From NCBI GenBank assembly GCA_902802325.1, contig CADCLV010000013.1, positions 1-44,047 of the forward strand: a DNA stretch of 44,047 nucleotides, written 5' to 3'. Shown piece after piece: positions 20,625 to 28,820 of this stretch. Made by a program: the position numbers and the translations under genes. Every line of letters starts with the position of its first letter. The first letter of the stretch is position 1. This stretch comes from Oscillospiraceae bacterium. Lineage in GTDB: Bacteria > Bacillota > Clostridia > Saccharofermentanales > Saccharofermentanaceae. The notes under the pieces are model-generated. The model did no database searches, was not told the origin of the DNA, and was given only the letters and a program-made list of their open reading frames with translations.

Positions 20625-21951
20625 CTTCGTCTTCGGTTTCTTCCTGCGGGATCACATGCAAAAGCACTTTTGCGATCCAGTTTTCTTCCACCTGGATCAC
20701 CTTGATCTTCAGGTTCTTATACTGGACCTCCGGCGTCTCACCGTGATCCGGCACACGGTCCAGAAGGCTCAATGTCAATCCGGCTATGGTATCGTAGTCT
20801 TCACTGTCGAGGTTGACCCCGATGGCCTCTTCCAGGTCGCTGAGGGTCATATCGCCCCGTACCAGGAATCCGCCGTCATTCATCTTCAGAAGTTCCTGCT
20901 CTTCTTCGTCAAATTCATCTGTGATGCTTCCGACGATTTCTTCCAGCATATCCTCGATGGTGGCGATACCCATAGTTCCGCCGTACTCATCGACGATGAC
21001 CGCCATCTGCATCTTACCTTTTTTCATCTCATGGAAAAGCGCCGAGATCTTCTTCGTCTCATGCACAAAGAGCGGCGGGCGCATGATCTTTTCCAGCGAA
21101 AAGTCCCCGTCCTGATTGGAAATGCCCAGAAGATCCTTGATATGCAGGATACCGACGATCTCGTCGATGGTCTCCTTATAGATCGGGATACGGGTATATT
21201 TCTCATTTCTGGCAACATCCATCACCTCTTCAAAAGAGGCATCGATAGGCAGTGCCACGATCTTCTTTCTATGGGTCATGATCTCCACCACATCTTTATC
21301 GTTGAACTCAAAGATGTTCTGGATCATCTGCTTTTCGGAATCCTCGATGGAACCTTCTTCCGAACCCACATCGACCATCATGCGGATCTCTTCTTCGGTC
21401 ACGTTCGTCTCTTTGACTTCCGGATCGATATGAAGAAGTCGCAGCACTGCATTGGTGGAAAGAGTCAGAAAGCACACGAACGGCTTCATCAACGTGCCGA
21501 AAGTCCGGACCACAGACGAAGAGCCATAGGCCAGTTTCTCTGCGTTATTCTGCGCGATCCGCTTCGGTACCAGTTCACCCAGTACCAGAGAAAAATAGGA
21601 CAGAATTATTGTTACCACCACGGTGCAGACTGTTCCCAGCCAGGAATACTTTCCGTTGGGGTCGAGCCAGCTGGTCATTCTTCCGGAGAATTTATCTGCG
21701 GCAAACGCACTGGAGAGGAATCCGGCCAGCGTGACACCTACCTGGATGGTAGCCAGGAAAGTCGCCGGGTTTTCAATAAACTTCAGGATGCGCTTGGCTT
21801 TACGGTTCCCTTCTTCCGCCTGCTTTTTGACTTTTGCGTCATTAAGGGAAATCACCGCCATCTCGGCAGCCGAGAAAAAGGCGTTAATGAGAATGAAAAT
21901 AAAAACGATGACGAGGTCAAAAATTATTTGGCCTATACTGTCTTCAGGCAC
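20608..21951 (-). CDS. CNNM/CorC-type transporter (hemolysin C family)
   Basis: 447 residues. N-terminal CNNM/DUF21 transmembrane domain (~10-190, three to four helices, NAFFSAAEMAVISLN start, LGELVPKRIA motif), two CBS domains (~210-330: MTHRKKIVALPIDASFEEV..., MRPPLFVHETKKISALFHEM...MGIATIEDMLEEIVG) and a C-terminal CorC_HlyC domain (~350-430). The family exports Mg2+/Na+ or affects divalent-cation homeostasis. Full length, stand-alone gene, acidic tail. Exact ion not deducible. Confidence 0.93.
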   Translation of the reverse strand: MPEDSIGQIIFDLVIVFIFILINAFFSAAEMAVISLNDAKVKKQAEEGNRKAKRILKFIENPATFLATIQVGVTLAGFLSSAFAADKFSGRMTSWLDPNGKYSWLGTVCTVVVTIILSYFSLVLGELVPKRIAQNNAEKLAYGSSSVVRTFGTLMKPFVCFLTLSTNAVLRLLHIDPEVKETNVTEEEIRMMVDVGSEEGSIEDSEKQMIQNIFEFNDKDVVEIMTHRKKIVALPIDASFEEVMDVARNEKYTRIPIYKETIDEIVGILHIKDLLGISNQDGDFSLEKIMRPPLFVHETKKISALFHEMKKGKMQMAVIVDEYGGTMGIATIEDMLEEIVGSITDEFDEEEQELLKMNDGGFLVRGDMTLSDLEEAIGVNLDSEDYDTIAGLTLSLLDRVPDHGETPEVQYKNLKIKVIQVEENWIAKVLLHVIPQEETEDEEKAEE

Positions 21952-22137
21952 GTTCTTTCCTTTCCTTCCTTTGTCACGCGCGGGCTGTCTGTACTCCCGA
22001 CGCGGCGTAAACTATATCGCTCCGGACATTTTTCCAAAGCATCTGTAAACGTGTAAATATAGACGAATATACCAGATACAGCCGATTTTTTCAATATCGG
22101 GTGTGGTATCATGGGAAGAAGAAAAGGAAGGAACGCC

Positions 22138-23994
22138 ATGAGTAAAAAGAAAAATGCGCACAAACAGAAAAGCTCCATCACGCTTTCAGATCCGTCTTCC
22201 ATAAAGAAGACAGATCCGGTGGCAAGTGCCGTCGATCGTTCTTCTGAAATGCCGGACGTGAAGATGGCGGGGTCTGATCCTGTCCCCGCTTCCCGCTGGT
22301 TTTTACTTTGGATCCTTTTATTTCTCTTCTGGGGGCTTCTTTTCATATTGACAGACATCTATACTTCCCAGCCCCGCGGATTCGGTGAACGCCCCCTGAT
22401 CCTTCTTCACATTTTCCGTGACCACCTGACCCGTGCCGACATAAGCACCTACACCTTTTCCTACGGAATGGGTATGAGTCTCTTCCGTGCCTTGATCTCC
22501 GGCTTTGGCGGCATACTTGATCCTTTGGTTTCTCTTCTTCCGGAAAAGATCCATCCTCAGATCCTGAATCTTCTGAGTGCCCTTCGGCTCTCTCTGGCAG
22601 GTGTGGCCATGGCCTGGTTTCTGGCGCGTCTTCGCGTTCCTTTCTTAACCAGATTCTCCGGAAAAACATCCACTTCTGATAGTTCCGAAAGAAATACCCG
22701 CTTTACATCTTTTCTCCTCTATGGAGCAGCAGGCGCCGCATATTCCGGCATCATGCTTCTTTTCTGCATCCTTTTTTCTCTTCCGGTCTCTGACACGTTC
22801 TTTCTTCTGCCGCTTCTAATGGCGAATCTTTTCCCCAGGAAAGAACAGGGATCTATTTGCCGGATCTCCATACGTACAGTTTTTCTTTGGGCTTTCTTTC
22901 TTTGTGCCAATACAGCATGGGGGCTCCTTCTTCTTCCTGTTCCTCTTCTCTTTCTTCTTTTCGTCGGAACCAGGATCTCTTCCCGCCATGCCCTTTCCCG
23001 GCTTCTTTCTTTTTTCCTGGCCGCAGGGATCAGCGCCGGACTTTTGCTGCCGCAGTATTTTCTGTTTCCCGACCTTGTAAGAAATGAAAACGGTCTGTCC
23101 CTTTTCCTTCAGAGCCTGGGATCAGATACCGATACGGACCATCACGATGTGACTTTTCAATGTGATGCGACCGATATGCTTTTGAAAAAAGTCCCGGCTA
23201 TGTATATCACTACCCTGCCGGTCGAACCGGATGACCCGTCGCAGCGCTCTGCTCCCGTCTTCGAAACGCACTTTGAATTTTTAAACGAGTGGATCTATTC
23301 CCTCTGGCCCGCTCTTCCGGCCCGTCCTTTCCAGGATATGGGAAAAGTGGAAGGCCAGATGGTTTCTCCGAATGCATTGGTCTTTTCCACCAGCACCCTT
23401 TTTATGGACCCCATGTACTGCGCGATCACACTTCCGCAGCGGCAGAATCCGGCCCAGGTATATTTGAATGATCACCTTCTGACCACGATCTCCCATAACC
23501 CGGGAACCGTGCTTTTGGAGCTGGGATCTTTCCAGGTCGGCCAGCAGGTCAATGTAAAAGTCGTTACGGAAAACCCGGAAGAAGTGTTCCGCGGAAGCTG
23601 TTCCTTCGGATATCTGAACGCCATCAACTGGAACATCTACACCGGAAGCGCCACTTTCGGCATCTTTAACATGAGGACCACTTCCGACGGAATCACTGCA
23701 GAAACGGTGGTATACGGAGATTCCGTGCTTCTGACGAACATTCCTTACGAAAAAGGCTGGACCATGTATCTGGACGGAAAGACGGTCCCGGTCCGCGCCT
23801 ATAAAGATGCCTGGATCTGCGCAACTGTCCCGTCCGGAAATTACATTCTGCATCTTCACTACACTGCCCCGGGAAGCATCCTCGGCGGCGTCATCAGTGG
23901 CATTTCCTTCCTGATCCTTGCCATCGTCAGTATCTCCTCCGGTAAGAAAAAGACTTCTTCGGATCCGTCTTTACCGGATGAGAAGAAGTCTTGA
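22138..23994 (+). CDS. YfhO-family membrane protein (compact)
   Basis: 618 residues, shorter than the ~850-residue typical YfhO. A charged, low-complexity N-terminal tail (~1-45) precedes about 8-9 transmembrane segments. A C-terminal extracytoplasmic beta domain carries the YfhO signature LLTNIPYEKGWTMYLDGKTV...PSGNYILHLHY and a last membrane helix. YfhO proteins are GT-C-like and involved in glycosylation of lipoteichoic acid or membrane glycolipids. Start ATG 22138 after AAGGAAGG; the ATG at 22111 lacks a ribosome binding site. The shortened membrane part may mean reduced or different function. Confidence 0.75.
   Translation: MSKKKNAHKQKSSITLSDPSSIKKTDPVASAVDRSSEMPDVKMAGSDPVPASRWFLLWILLFLFWGLLFILTDIYTSQPRGFGERPLILLHIFRDHLTRADISTYTFSYGMGMSLFRALISGFGGILDPLVSLLPEKIHPQILNLLSALRLSLAGVAMAWFLARLRVPFLTRFSGKTSTSDSSERNTRFTSFLLYGAAGAAYSGIMLLFCILFSLPVSDTFFLLPLLMANLFPRKEQGSICRISIRTVFLWAFFLCANTAWGLLLLPVPLLFLLFVGTRISSRHALSRLLSFFLAAGISAGLLLPQYFLFPDLVRNENGLSLFLQSLGSDTDTDHHDVTFQCDATDMLLKKVPAMYITTLPVEPDDPSQRSAPVFETHFEFLNEWIYSLWPALPARPFQDMGKVEGQMVSPNALVFSTSTLFMDPMYCAITLPQRQNPAQVYLNDHLLTTISHNPGTVLLELGSFQVGQQVNVKVVTENPEEVFRGSCSFGYLNAINWNIYTGSATFGIFNMRTTSDGITAETVVYGDSVLLTNIPYEKGWTMYLDGKTVPVRAYKDAWICATVPSGNYILHLHYTAPGSILGGVISGISFLILAIVSISSGKKKTSSDPSLPDEKKS
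23950..23992. terminator. Bidirectional terminator inside the YfhO 3' end
   Basis: AAGACTTCTTC (23950-23960) and GAAGAAGTCTT (23982-23992) form an 11-bp stem with an inner ATCCG/CGGAT stem, flanked by a T-tract on the minus strand. It serves the convergent genes on both sides and is encoded within the last YfhO codons. Confidence 0.7.
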
Positions 23995-24015
23995 TCGTTT
24001 CTATTTGAAATGCAC

Positions 24016-25248
24016 TTACTCGCCGTCGTCCTCGCCGGCATCTGAAGTGACATCCAGCTCCGGCGCATCCTCCAGCACCTTATATTCCAGGCCCTGCTTT
24101 TTCAGTTCTTTCAGGAACGGAAGCGGATCGAATTCCGAGATCATGTGGACACCGTCCTGCTTCCAAAGACCCAGCACCATGAGGCTTGCTCCGGCTACCA
24201 GTGCCGCAGCCGCCATAAAGTCTGTTGCTGAAGCGCCGAATTCCTCGAAGCACTGCTGATGATCCACCAGCGTGTAAAGGAGGGAATTCTTCTCCTGCCC
24301 TTCTGCCTTTCCTTTCAAAAGGATGCCGACACCGGTCTTACCCTTTGCCGTCGCGCAAAGATCTTCCTGCTGCGGCATGACTTCATAAAGGAAATCCAGC
24401 GGCGCGATCTGCTGGCCATCGATATCCACCGGTTTGGTGGAGGTCATACCTACATCCCGGAGTACCTTGACCATAGACATAAAGGTGCGCTTAAAGCCGG
24501 AGAAATAGCGGATCGTCGGATCACCCGGAAGTTCTCCGCTTAAGGCATCGATCACCTCGTGATCGACCATATAGAGGTTTCTCTTACCGATCTCCGGGAA
24601 AGAATACTTGGCCTGCACGCTCATCGGCGGCACGCTGATGATCTTTCCGTCTTTGAACATACGGCTCTCGGAAGAGATCTGGCGAAGACTTGTAGTCATC
24701 GGCGTGTTCATCAGATACGGATGGGCATTCGTTCCGGCATTCATATCCAGGACATCCACCGTCTCGATCTCATCCATCAGTTTCCCGGCCGCATACTGGC
24801 CCAGAGCATTGATCACACCCGGATTAAATCCGCAGCCGATGATCGCAGTCAGGCCCTTTTCCCGGAACTTTCTGTCATAGGCATATTCCGCATTGATATC
24901 GCAAAGAGCGGAGGCCTTGGGAATATATAAAGAAGCGTCAATGTAATTCGCTCCGATGGAAAGGCACAGGTCCATGACCATCAGATTCAAAGAAGACGGT
25001 GCCAGATTGATCACCAGATCCGGATTATAGATCTTCGCCATCAAAAGGGTCTTTTCTTTATTCTGGATATCGACGTACGCCGTCACGATCTTCTGCTTAT
25101 CGGACGAATATTTCTTCTTGTACGTATCGCATTTTTCCTTGGAACGTCCGGCCAGGCAGACCTCCCGGAAGTAAACTGAATTTTTTGCCATCAAAGGAAT
25201 AACGGCACGGGCCAGCTTGCCACAACCTATGACCAAAACCCTCTGCAT
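24016..25248 (-). CDS. Saccharopine dehydrogenase-family protein
   Basis: 410 residues. Rossmann NAD(P)-binding start (MQRVLVIGCGKLARAVIPLM, GxGxxA-type) and Sacchrp_dh body (…DLVINLAPSSLNLMVMDLCL..GANYIDASLY..., GCGFNPGVINALGQYA). It is closest by layout to carboxynorspermidine/carboxyspermidine dehydrogenases and lysine-related saccharopine dehydrogenases. The usual polyamine partner nspC is not adjacent, so the substrate remains open. Acidic C-terminal tail. Stand-alone gene ending at a shared terminator. Confidence 0.85.
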   Translation of the reverse strand: MQRVLVIGCGKLARAVIPLMAKNSVYFREVCLAGRSKEKCDTYKKKYSSDKQKIVTAYVDIQNKEKTLLMAKIYNPDLVINLAPSSLNLMVMDLCLSIGANYIDASLYIPKASALCDINAEYAYDRKFREKGLTAIIGCGFNPGVINALGQYAAGKLMDEIETVDVLDMNAGTNAHPYLMNTPMTTSLRQISSESRMFKDGKIISVPPMSVQAKYSFPEIGKRNLYMVDHEVIDALSGELPGDPTIRYFSGFKRTFMSMVKVLRDVGMTSTKPVDIDGQQIAPLDFLYEVMPQQEDLCATAKGKTGVGILLKGKAEGQEKNSLLYTLVDHQQCFEEFGASATDFMAAAALVAGASLMVLGLWKQDGVHMISEFDPLPFLKELKKQGLEYKVLEDAPELDVTSDAGEDDGE

Positions 25249-25344
25249 GTGTTTTTCACCCTTTCATCTCTTATTTCTATCTTTTCTTTGCCGCATTTTT
25301 CGCCCTTTCCCACCAAAGATGCAAGAAGAACGAAGCCACACTGG

Positions 25345-26475
25345 TCAGGTCATGAAAAACGGGCGGTGATAATTCGAATTATCGATCACGAAATCCCGAT
25401 GCTCGAAGGGGTCATGCCTCTCGACATACATCTTCTGCGCCGGAATATTCTTTTTCCTGTACACTTCCACCGGATCTTCTCCGTATAGCGGTGCATCCAG
25501 AAGCGAAGCACGGTGTTCCGACTCCTTGTAGTCCACATGCATATAGACAGTCATGTCAAAATACCTAAGAAGTGGCTCCCGGTACATCATGGGACCCAGA
25601 AGGATCATGATTCCATCCTCGGAGAGCCGGTATTCGCGTTCGTTTACAAATGCATCGTATGTATTGTCGAGGCAGTACACAACTTTGTCAATACTGCCGT
25701 TCTTTACAAACGGGTCCAGAACCTCATCGATCAGTTTGTCGAGGTTAAATCCGTTGAAGTAGTAAGCCTCCACCGGGTCCTCGCCCCGATAGCTCTGTTC
25801 CACGGAACGGTGAAAGTCTTCCAGGTTCACGATCAGGTATTCCTGGCCGAGCATGGTCATGTATCTTCCCAGCCGCTCGGCAAAAACTTTCTTTCCCGCA
25901 AAATCAATTCCGTCGATCCCCAGGATCCGGACTTTCTTTTCAATGGCGGCTCTGGCCAGATCATGGATCACCCGGGTCGTATAGACCTGATCTTCTACTT
26001 CCAGCGTATCCATCGCACTTCCGAAACAGTCCCGGAATACATCCCTTCTGTTTTCACCGTACGCGATACACGGGATCTGGCATGCGCTCATTGTCTCAAT
26101 ACAATTCTCACTGTCTCCGACGAAGATAAAGAAGTCATCGTTATTTCTAAGCTTTCTGAGGTTTTTTGCCGCCGTATCTGTTCTAGAAGCACTGACGATC
26201 TTATCGATCATCTCGAGGAGACCATATCGTCTCAATGCCGCCTTGATCGTATTGACTGCCGCCTCATCACAGACATTCAGGCTGTACCCGGCTTCCATCA
26301 GAGAAAAAAGCATTTTCTGCACATCCGGGTCGATGGCTGCGTCTCTGAGGGTGATTGAATCCAGCGCTGCCTCATCGGAGATGATCACATCGCCCTTGGA
26401 AATCAGTCTTTTGTTGTCCAAAGAATCAGAAGACCAGAACGCCAGCGCGCCCAAGTCAAAGAAAATTCGATTCAT
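25345..26475 (-). CDS. Fusion of degenerate HAD-like and uridine-kinase-like domains
   Basis: 376 residues from ATG 26473-26475 (AAACGAGGA upstream; the extra 25 codons would include the -10 box). The N-terminal half follows a HAD phosphatase layout but lacks the DxDxT nucleophile (FFDLG instead); the GDSENCI segment resembles HAD motif IV. The C-terminal half is a P-loop kinase like uridine kinase with altered Walker A GIDGIDFAGKKVFA (Lys-Lys rather than Lys-Ser/Thr), then NLEDFHRS and a YYFNGFNLDKLIDEVLDPF segment. Could be a nucleoside-kinase-like regulator; catalytic competence uncertain. Confidence 0.65.
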   Translation of the reverse strand: MNRIFFDLGALAFWSSDSLDNKRLISKGDVIISDEAALDSITLRDAAIDPDVQKMLFSLMEAGYSLNVCDEAAVNTIKAALRRYGLLEMIDKIVSASRTDTAAKNLRKLRNNDDFFIFVGDSENCIETMSACQIPCIAYGENRRDVFRDCFGSAMDTLEVEDQVYTTRVIHDLARAAIEKKVRILGIDGIDFAGKKVFAERLGRYMTMLGQEYLIVNLEDFHRSVEQSYRGEDPVEAYYFNGFNLDKLIDEVLDPFVKNGSIDKVVYCLDNTYDAFVNEREYRLSEDGIMILLGPMMYREPLLRYFDMTVYMHVDYKESEHRASLLDAPLYGEDPVEVYRKKNIPAQKMYVERHDPFEHRDFVIDNSNYHRPFFMT

Positions 26476-26506
26476 CCACAACGTCCTCGTTTCAACAGTT
26501 GCTAAT

Positions 26507-26512
26507 ATTATA
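26507..26512 (-). promoter_or_regulatory. -10 box of the HAD/kinase-like gene
   Basis: Perfect TATAAT on the minus strand 32 bp upstream of the ATG. No clear -35. Confidence 0.45.
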
Positions 26513-26628
26513 CAGCAATTAGACCAAAAAACACTAAAAGATTTTGCCATTTATTAGCAATCTTCATCACAAGAAGAGGAAATCGTGATATACTGACCGT
26601 AGTAATGCGTTGGGGAAAGGAGAAGGTC

Positions 26629-27165
26629 ATGCGTCATACGGTTCGGGACAAGCAGCAAACCATAGAGCAGGAAGAACCGATGGAGTATTCTGCCCCGGTA
26701 TCGACAGTTGAGAATCCTTTAATGGAGGAACTGCATACCGTCTCGACCTATTCTGCTCCGGCCTGGAAATCTTCCAGTTCGGGAAATGACGGCAAGAAAG
26801 ATCCCTTCGCCTCTGACTCCGCATTTGTTTCCATCGACGATGAACTTCTGCAGTCCACCGAAAGACCGATCGCCCCGACGAATGCCACGATCCTCTCCGA
26901 AGAGAAGGTCAAAGAGCATTTCTCGTATACAGACGATCAGCTGGTGTATAAAAAAGGAATGAAGTTCTCGGAAAGACTTCTCGTCACCTTCCGCAAGATC
27001 GCCGTATGGTTCTCTGACATCTGGGACAAATACTTCCTGTTCATCAAGCGGCATTTCCCGGCGCTGGTAGATGCCCGTAAAGTAAAGAACTTCTCAACGA
27101 TCGGCCTGGCTATTGTCTTTCTGGCACTGGCTGCTATTGCCATTGTTTTACTGATCGTTCGCTGA
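26629..27165 (+). CDS. Hypothetical C-terminally anchored protein
   Basis: 178 residues from ATG 26629 (AAAGGAGAAGG upstream). Ser/Thr/Glu-rich, probably disordered first ~95 residues, a short basic/aromatic helical region (ERLLVTFRKIAVWFSDIWDKYFLFIKRHFPALV) and a single C-terminal transmembrane helix (TIGLAIVFLALAAIAIVLLIVR). Tail-anchored topology with the bulk in the cytoplasm. 30 bp ahead of the PAS-GGDEF gene, probably co-transcribed from the TGA-TATACT box at 26586-26594. No family recognised. Confidence 0.75.
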   Translation: MRHTVRDKQQTIEQEEPMEYSAPVSTVENPLMEELHTVSTYSAPAWKSSSSGNDGKKDPFASDSAFVSIDDELLQSTERPIAPTNATILSEEKVKEHFSYTDDQLVYKKGMKFSERLLVTFRKIAVWFSDIWDKYFLFIKRHFPALVDARKVKNFSTIGLAIVFLALAAIAIVLLIVR

Positions 27166-27195
27166 TCAGACCCGTACGGATAGGGGGATAACTAT

Positions 27196-28164
27196 ATGAC
27201 ATCTGCATCTGACCCCACGCCAGAGTTTTTTTCCAGACTCCCGAAAGATGCGCTTTTTCAGACCTTCCTCAACCAGGTGGAATTCTCTGTCTTTTTCAAG
27301 GACACTTCTCACCGGTACATGCTCTGCTCTTCCTCCTTCGCCCGGCTTCTGGGATATAAGACCCCGGAAGAGATCGTATCCCGTTCTCTTTCCGATTTTG
27401 TCATGGAAGAAGAAGCGAAATCCCGGACCGAAGAGGAAGACCGGATCATGGAAACGAGACAGCCTCTGGTCAATCAGGAGCGGCATCTGGTCCTTACCGG
27501 CTCCCGTTCCACAGCAGGCAGCATCTGGCTTTCCCTTTCCACTTATCCGCTGATCGGTCAGGACGGGGAGATCCTCGGAGTATGGGGTATCGCCAGAGAT
27601 ATTTCCGAAGAAAAAAATACCGCCCAGAAACTGATGCAGAAGAACCGCCAGTATGATGAGCTTTCTTCCAGGATGCACCTGATGGCCACGGTGGACGAAG
27701 TGACCGGACTTTATAACCGGAAATCCTTTGAGGAAATGATCCGCCGGAACATGCGGGTATTTGCCCGTGTCCGCGGAAGAGGCTATACAGCCGGTTTCTG
27801 CGTTATATTGATGGATATCGATCATTTCACGAAATTCTGTTCCACATATGGAATCGAGAACCGGGATATTGCCCTGCAGTACATGGCAGATATCCTGCGT
27901 TCCTGCTCCCGCTCCGCCGATGATGTGTTCCGCGTCGGAAATGATGAGTTCGCCCTGATCCTTCCGGATACGGCCATCGACGGTGCCCATACCCTCAGTA
28001 ACCGCATCTCCCACACCCTTATAAGAAAGCCGCTTCTTCTGGAGGGAAAGGAGATATTCCTGACATTAAGCTACGGCTATGCCGTCTACGATGATCAGCT
28101 GGATGCCTCTGAACTGATTATCGCCGCCGACCAGAGCCTTTTTGACGCGAAAAAGAACCGCTGA
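27196..28164 (+). CDS. PAS-GGDEF protein (putative diguanylate cyclase)
   Basis: 322 residues, no membrane segment. PAS domain (~20-140: VEFSVFFKDTSHRYMLCSSSFARLLGYKTPEEIV...GVWGIARDISE), coiled-coil linker (~140-165), GGDEF domain (~170-322: DEVTGLYNRKSFEEMI, LMDIDHFTKFCSTYG). The active-site motif is GNDEF instead of GGDEF, an unusual change at the second glycine; the metal-binding Asp and the DEF are kept. No clear RxxD inhibitory site. It is either a weak cyclase or a c-di-GMP/GTP sensor. It shares an operon with the tail-anchored protein. Confidence 0.85.
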   Translation: MTSASDPTPEFFSRLPKDALFQTFLNQVEFSVFFKDTSHRYMLCSSSFARLLGYKTPEEIVSRSLSDFVMEEEAKSRTEEEDRIMETRQPLVNQERHLVLTGSRSTAGSIWLSLSTYPLIGQDGEILGVWGIARDISEEKNTAQKLMQKNRQYDELSSRMHLMATVDEVTGLYNRKSFEEMIRRNMRVFARVRGRGYTAGFCVILMDIDHFTKFCSTYGIENRDIALQYMADILRSCSRSADDVFRVGNDEFALILPDTAIDGAHTLSNRISHTLIRKPLLLEGKEIFLTLSYGYAVYDDQLDASELIIAADQSLFDAKKNR

Positions 28165-28265
28165 GATTCAGACCATTGCATTTTTCAAAGAAGTATTCTC
28201 GTCGGAAAAAATGTCCTTGGAAGATTTGTCGTCGGAAGATCTGCTCTCACTCATCGAAAGCCTTC

Positions 28266-28799
28266 CTATCTGCTCAGCGGCCGTACATCGAAAGACTCCA
28301 GAAAGTCTTCTCCCTTCTGCACTTCATGAAAAGAAAGATCCGGATAATCCAGCTGGCGCATCACCTCATAAAGGGCAATGGCCACTGCGTTAGAAAGATT
28401 CAGGCTCCGGCATGTCTCCGCCATAGGGATCCGGAAACACCGGTCCAGATGAGAAGCCAGTCTTTCGTAGGGAATGCCTGTGCTCTCTTTTCCGAAGATC
28501 AGGTAAATGTCCTTGTCGATCGATTTGAAATCGAATCCACTGTGGGGCTTTTTTCCATATCGGGTCATATAGAAATATTCACCGGGATTTTTCTTTTCAA
28601 AATCCTCGAAATTCTCGTAGAAGTCATACTCCGCCAGATCCAGATGATTCGACGCCGCTCTCTTCAAGGTGTCGTGATTAAGCTCGAAGCCCAAAGGTTT
28701 AATAATGTGTACCTTCGTCTTCGTCGCCACACAGGTACGAAGTATATTCCCCGTATTCTGCGGGATCTCCGGTTCATAAAGAACTACATGTACTGCCAT
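28266..28799 (-). CDS. trmL: tRNA (cytidine(34)-2'-O)-methyltransferase
   Basis: 177 residues. SPOUT-family trefoil-knot methyltransferase that modifies the wobble base of tRNA-Leu. Motifs: N-terminal HVVLYEPEIPQNTGNILRTC, middle YLIFGKESTGIP and C-terminal RIPMAETCRSLNLSNAVAIALYE, all characteristic. Full length. Lies between the convergent GGDEF gene and the Sel1 protein on the same strand. Confidence 0.95.
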   Translation of the reverse strand: MAVHVVLYEPEIPQNTGNILRTCVATKTKVHIIKPLGFELNHDTLKRAASNHLDLAEYDFYENFEDFEKKNPGEYFYMTRYGKKPHSGFDFKSIDKDIYLIFGKESTGIPYERLASHLDRCFRIPMAETCRSLNLSNAVAIALYEVMRQLDYPDLSFHEVQKGEDFLESFDVRPLSR

Positions 28800-28820
28800 T
28801 TTTCTAAATCTTCCTTTGCC

